DNA of 16,750 nt from Bryobacterales bacterium. GTDB lineage: Bacteria > Acidobacteriota > Terriglobia > Bryobacterales > Bryobacteraceae. The notes under the pieces are model-generated. The model was not told where the DNA came from, searched no databases, and saw only the letters and a list, made by a program, of their open reading frames with translations. Where the stretch lies: positions 3,130 through 19,879 of the forward strand of contig PLRZ01000240.1 of assembly GCA_003164075.1 (NCBI GenBank), in the 5' to 3' direction. The stretch's first letter is position 1. Each line of letters starts with the position of its first letter. This document shows positions 14,204 through 16,750 of the stretch, in pieces. The translations under genes were made by a program, and so were the position numbers.

Positions 14204-15886
14204 ATGACTCCAGATGATGACCTGGGACAAGCCGAGGACCCCGGTGCCTGTCAAACTACGGAGACACCGTCCAAGTCCCGCTCCGGCAAGACCGAACTTC
14301 TTTGCCTTCTTTCTTTGATCGGCGCCGCTCTCATTCCGAATATCCTCTGGATTATTCGCGACCGCACGCCATGGCCGTGGGATCAAGCTTGGTACGGCGA
14401 GGTTTCCGTGGATCTCTGGTTCAACCTGACGCGCTCCATGGTCGATTGGGGCCGAACCATGTTGACGGGCATGAATTTGAAGCCGCCAGGGATCGTCTGG
14501 CTGGGACAGTTATTCGTGCCGCTCGGTGCACTGGGCGGCTCCATCGAAAGCGCGCTTCTATTCTCGGTACTCCTGACCCAAGCGGTTACTCTATACCTGA
14601 TTTTCCAAATCGGCCGGACCATCGCTCCGAAGTCTTATGCCGTCCCTGCCCTTGGGGTTTCCATAGCTGCCGCCGCGCAGTCGTTTGTTGGCCTCTCTCA
14701 CCAGTTTTTCGTCGAGCCCCTTCAGGCGCTCGCAGTGGCCTGGACCGTTTTGATCATGGTCCGATGCTCGGAGTGGCCGGCTGCCCGCATTATGCTGCAC
14801 CTGGCTGGAGCGCTCCTCGCAGGTATTCTGGCTAAAGCGACCACTCCGATCTACTGTCTTTTGCCTTGCCTGTACATCGCATTCGTCCTGATTCGCAAGC
14901 CGTTGCTGCAAGGATGGCGGAGCGAATTGTACAGCCGTTCCGGGCGCGTTCTGGTAATCTCCATAGTTATGGCCGCTCCGCTCACGGCCATGTGGTACGC
15001 GGTGAACTTGAAGGCGGTCTGGCGGCATGTCCGTGATTCGTCGTCAGGGGAAATCGCGCTGCAGTATGGAGCACGCGCATCGGTAGGAACCAAGTTGGTC
15101 GTGTGGCTGAAGTTACTGGAGCAGTCGTTCCTTTCCCCCTACGTTTCATGGGTGGTGATCCTTGTCGTGGCGGCGGGGCTCGTGGTTCGCTTCGCCTCTG
15201 CCGGTAGGCGCTCTCTTCCGAGTCCCGTAAGGGCAACCGCCGTCCTGAGCGCGCTCCAGTGTGGGCTGCTTCTGCTGGTCTTTTCGATGAACGATGCGGT
15301 AGATGCGCGCTACATGTACGCGATGCTTGTCTTCCTGGCGGTCATCGTGATGAGTATCTGCGCGCCGGTTACCTCCCGGGCGGCTTTTGCCGCGATGTTT
15401 GCGCTCTGCGCTCTCCAGTTTATTGCGGTACATCGCGTCGTTCTGGGAGGGGCCGGTGTACTGCCGGATCAATTCGAATGGTTGACCAAACCGCATGTGG
15501 ACCAGACCCGGTACCGTGAAGTGGAAGGCATCGTCGCGATAACGTCGACCGTCGCTGGCCGGTACAACATCGTCGGCGTCGAAGAGCCCTGGCTTAACGC
15601 GAATACCGTGAGTTTCTTCGCTGCCAAGCACCGGCTGGAGACCGGTGTCCGCGGCTACTTTACCTCTCTCGGGTACGCCGAAAAAAACGTCGCTGCTGCA
15701 CGCAAACGCGTGGAAGATCTTAATCTGTTGTACTACATCACACTGGATGAGCCCTTTCAGACTACTCCCCCGAATTTCGTCAACATCGTGTCGCTCCCGA
15801 TGCTGAAGCAGATCAGGATTGACCCCCATTTCGACCAAGTGCCGTTTCCGACCGCCAACGGCGTTGTCATCTTTCGTCACAATTGA
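14204..15886 (+). CDS. GT39/ArnT-like integral membrane glycosyltransferase
   Basis: A 560-aa GT-C fold membrane enzyme, expected to transfer a sugar from a polyprenyl-phosphate donor to an acceptor on the outer face of the inner membrane. After a polar N-terminus of about 30 residues, the first helix (LLCLLSLIGAALIPNILWII, 32-51) leads to an external loop with PWPWDQAWYGE (56-66; Asp60 is the candidate catalytic residue). MNLKPPGIVW (90-99) holds the KPP motif common to PMT/ArnT/GT83 proteins. About nine to eleven further helices follow to near residue 410. The last 140 residues form a soluble domain with WYF-rich strands, again usual for the family. The gene is intact, in contrast to the frameshifted GT-C-like gene in the same cluster. 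Donor and acceptor are unknown; the neighbouring MT-GT2 fusion could make the donor. Confidence 0.85.
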   Translation: MTPDDDLGQAEDPGACQTTETPSKSRSGKTELLCLLSLIGAALIPNILWIIRDRTPWPWDQAWYGEVSVDLWFNLTRSMVDWGRTMLTGMNLKPPGIVWLGQLFVPLGALGGSIESALLFSVLLTQAVTLYLIFQIGRTIAPKSYAVPALGVSIAAAAQSFVGLSHQFFVEPLQALAVAWTVLIMVRCSEWPAARIMLHLAGALLAGILAKATTPIYCLLPCLYIAFVLIRKPLLQGWRSELYSRSGRVLVISIVMAAPLTAMWYAVNLKAVWRHVRDSSSGEIALQYGARASVGTKLVVWLKLLEQSFLSPYVSWVVILVVAAGLVVRFASAGRRSLPSPVRATAVLSALQCGLLLLVFSMNDAVDARYMYAMLVFLAVIVMSICAPVTSRAAFAAMFALCALQFIAVHRVVLGGAGVLPDQFEWLTKPHVDQTRYREVEGIVAITSTVAGRYNIVGVEEPWLNANTVSFFAAKHRLETGVRGYFTSLGYAEKNVAAARKRVEDLNLLYYITLDEPFQTTPPNFVNIVSLPMLKQIRIDPHFDQVPFPTANGVVIFRHN

Positions 15887-16113
15887 GGCATCTCGCGACG
15901 ATGGGTTGGCCGGTTTACCGTCGCGTGAGATGGATGAAAGCAAACATGGACGAGGAGTGCGGCCACGTGCAAAGCCGGGTTTCCAGACCGACAGGTCGAT
16001 TGCCGAGCTTCTATTTGCCATGTTTTCGACCGATCCGCTGGAATCGGCTGCCGAGGCCGGCTTGCGGCATGTGAGGTGCGGCGGTCCTTGTATCGGTTCT
16101 GAGGCGATTGAAG
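15887..16113. other. Intergenic region between convergent genes
   Basis: The 227-bp gap separates the ends of the GT39-like gene and the zinc-ribbon gene. Apart from the hairpin at its left end, no gene, repeat copy or RNA was recognised. Short open frames here have no family character. Confidence 0.5.
15889..15932 (+). terminator. Hairpin just after the GT39-like gene
   Basis: CATCTCGCGACG at 15889-15900 pairs with CGTCGCGTGAGATG at 15919-15932, with a two-base bulge and an 18-nt loop. It begins 2 nt after the stop codon. There is no run of T after it, so intrinsic termination is uncertain. It may instead protect the transcript end. Confidence 0.4.
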
Positions 16114-16581
16114 CTAGCTCTCCGAGATCGAGCGGTGCGCCAACTCCCCGAACAGCGGTAAGGAGTATGCCTCGCCGTGCGATGCCTTCACCATCATAAA
16201 GACGGACATCGCCAGCAGCACCAGACTCACCAGATCGTGCAGGTGGAAGTGCGAGAGCGGCGCCAAGGCCCACTTCAGCACCTGATCGTTCATCAGCCAG
16301 CCCACAAACAGGTATAAACCCTGAAAGGCGTGGAAGCGGACGGCCGGCATCTGGCGGTAGCGCTGCGACGCCAGGACGATAATCGCCGCAATCCAGCCCA
16401 TTCCGGGGATGTAGCACAAAATGGAAGCAGTCCGCGGGGAGATACCGGACAACGGGTCGGGCGGCGAAGGCCCGGCAGGTGGAACGGCAGCGGCGGGGTC
16501 GATCGGTTGGGCGGCGCCACACCGGCGGCAAAATGGCTGGGCCGGCCCCACCTGGTTCCCGCACTGGCTGCAAAAGGGCAT
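16114..16581 (-). CDS. Zinc-ribbon membrane protein (DUF4870-like)
   Basis: A 155-aa protein with an N-terminal zinc ribbon, Cys4-x2-Cys7 and Cys18-x2-Cys21, starting immediately at MPFCSQCG. A Pro/Ala-rich linker (about 25-45) follows, then three probable membrane segments: ILCYIPGMGWIAAIIVLAS (54-72), FHAFQGLYLFVGWLM (84-98) and LVSLVLLAMSVFMMV (117-131). The VRFHAFQGL motif and helix layout match DUF4870-type small membrane proteins, often found with zinc ribbons; the family has no agreed function. The very N-terminal position of the ribbon supports this start; no strong ribosome site is seen. Divergent from a secreted protein gene at the window edge. Confidence 0.85.
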   Translation of the reverse strand: MPFCSQCGNQVGPAQPFCRRCGAAQPIDPAAAVPPAGPSPPDPLSGISPRTASILCYIPGMGWIAAIIVLASQRYRQMPAVRFHAFQGLYLFVGWLMNDQVLKWALAPLSHFHLHDLVSLVLLAMSVFMMVKASHGEAYSLPLFGELAHRSISES

Positions 16582-16667
16582 CTATCTATCTTTACGTTAT
16601 GCGAGCGCAATCTGTTCCGGCAAGCCTCCGCGCGTCGCGGCCATCCGGTCATGCTAACATTCTGGCC

Positions 16668-16750
16668 ATGTGGAAGCTACGTCCGGCCATTCTCCTCCTG
16701 ACACTGGCGGCGGTTCTGCCGGCCGCCGGCAAACTGGAAGTCTACGCGAT
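16668..16750 (+). CDS. N-terminus of a secreted protein, cut by window end
   Basis: Only 27 codons are visible. They encode a clean signal peptide, MWKLRPAILLLTLAAVLPAAG, with probable cleavage before KLEVYA. The mature start KLEVY recalls secreted metallo-beta-lactamase-fold (ComEC-like) proteins of Acidobacteriota that begin with a similar LEIYFIDVEGG strand, but the diagnostic residues lie outside the window, so this is only a suggestion. The start lies 86 bp from the divergent zinc-ribbon gene. Confidence 0.55.
   Translation, partial: MWKLRPAILLLTLAAVLPAAGKLEVYA

Noticed and set aside
15883..16074. Short plus-strand open frame after the GT39-like gene
   Set aside because: It begins inside the preceding gene's last codons, overlaps the hairpin and has no recognisable composition or domain.
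15146..16573. Minus-strand open frame of 475 codons
   Set aside because: It is antisense to the GT39-like gene and shadows the zinc-ribbon gene in another frame. Composition is Arg/Pro/His-rich with no family resemblance.
1..16750. tRNA, rRNA, CRISPR array or insertion sequence
   Set aside because: No tRNA arm motifs in the right spacing, no rRNA-like stretches, no regularly spaced direct repeats, and no transposase or recombinase frame were found on either strand.

Overview
The window is 16,750 bases of GC-rich bacterial chromosome. It holds fourteen supportable genes or gene parts, one gene relic and a family of intergenic palindromic repeats. The mix suggests an Acidobacteriota genome of the Solibacter/Bryobacter kind: an HDOD protein, MsrP/MsrQ, a secreted propeller-like protein, a zinc-ribbon DUF4870-like protein, many glycosyltransferases, and composite palindromes between genes. 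That placement is inference from gene style only; no rRNA or other marker is present.

Left third (1-5,803), housekeeping and accessory genes. After a repeat-rich leader (1-305) come three minus-strand genes: an HDOD signalling protein, then the periplasmic methionine sulfoxide reductase pair msrQ (heme membrane subunit) and msrP (Tat-exported molybdenum subunit). msrP is upstream and only 3 nt separates the two. A 175-bp near-palindromic element follows. Next is a divergent pair: a tiny PQQ-repeat protein (minus) and a LigB/DODA-type extradiol dioxygenase (plus). The dioxygenase converges with, and overlaps by 62 nt, a secreted propeller-like protein of unknown function. A second, shorter palindromic element separates this from the next block.

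Middle and right (5,804-15,886), a glycan-assembly cluster. On the minus strand an NAD-dependent epimerase/dehydratase is translationally coupled (ATGA overlap) to a family 2 glycosyltransferase. Divergent from them is a 734-aa protein combining a degenerate GT2-like N-terminus, a GT4 domain and two C-terminal copies of an FD..YY...EGR.P repeat. Directly downstream lies the relic of a polyprenyl-phosphate-type GT2 gene. Convergent with it is a lower-GC GT-C-like membrane protein gene split in two frames near an (AG)4 tract. Then comes a methyltransferase-GT2 fusion whose SAM motif I is degraded, divergent from an intact GT39/ArnT-like membrane glycosyltransferase. A reasonable reading is that the epimerase supplies nucleotide sugars, cytosolic GT2/GT4 enzymes build a glycan, a DPM-like GT2 charges a polyprenyl-phosphate, and the GT-C enzymes use that lipid-linked sugar outside the membrane. 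One GT2 and one GT-C gene look broken, so the cluster appears to be in turnover.

Right edge (15,887-16,750). A hairpin follows the GT39 gene, then a zinc-ribbon membrane protein (minus), and divergent from it the first 83 bases of a secreted protein cut by the window end. No tRNA, rRNA, CRISPR array or transposase was seen. The most novel-looking items are the composite palindrome family, the frameshifted GT-C next to the GT2 relic, and the MT-GT2 fusion with an eroded SAM site.
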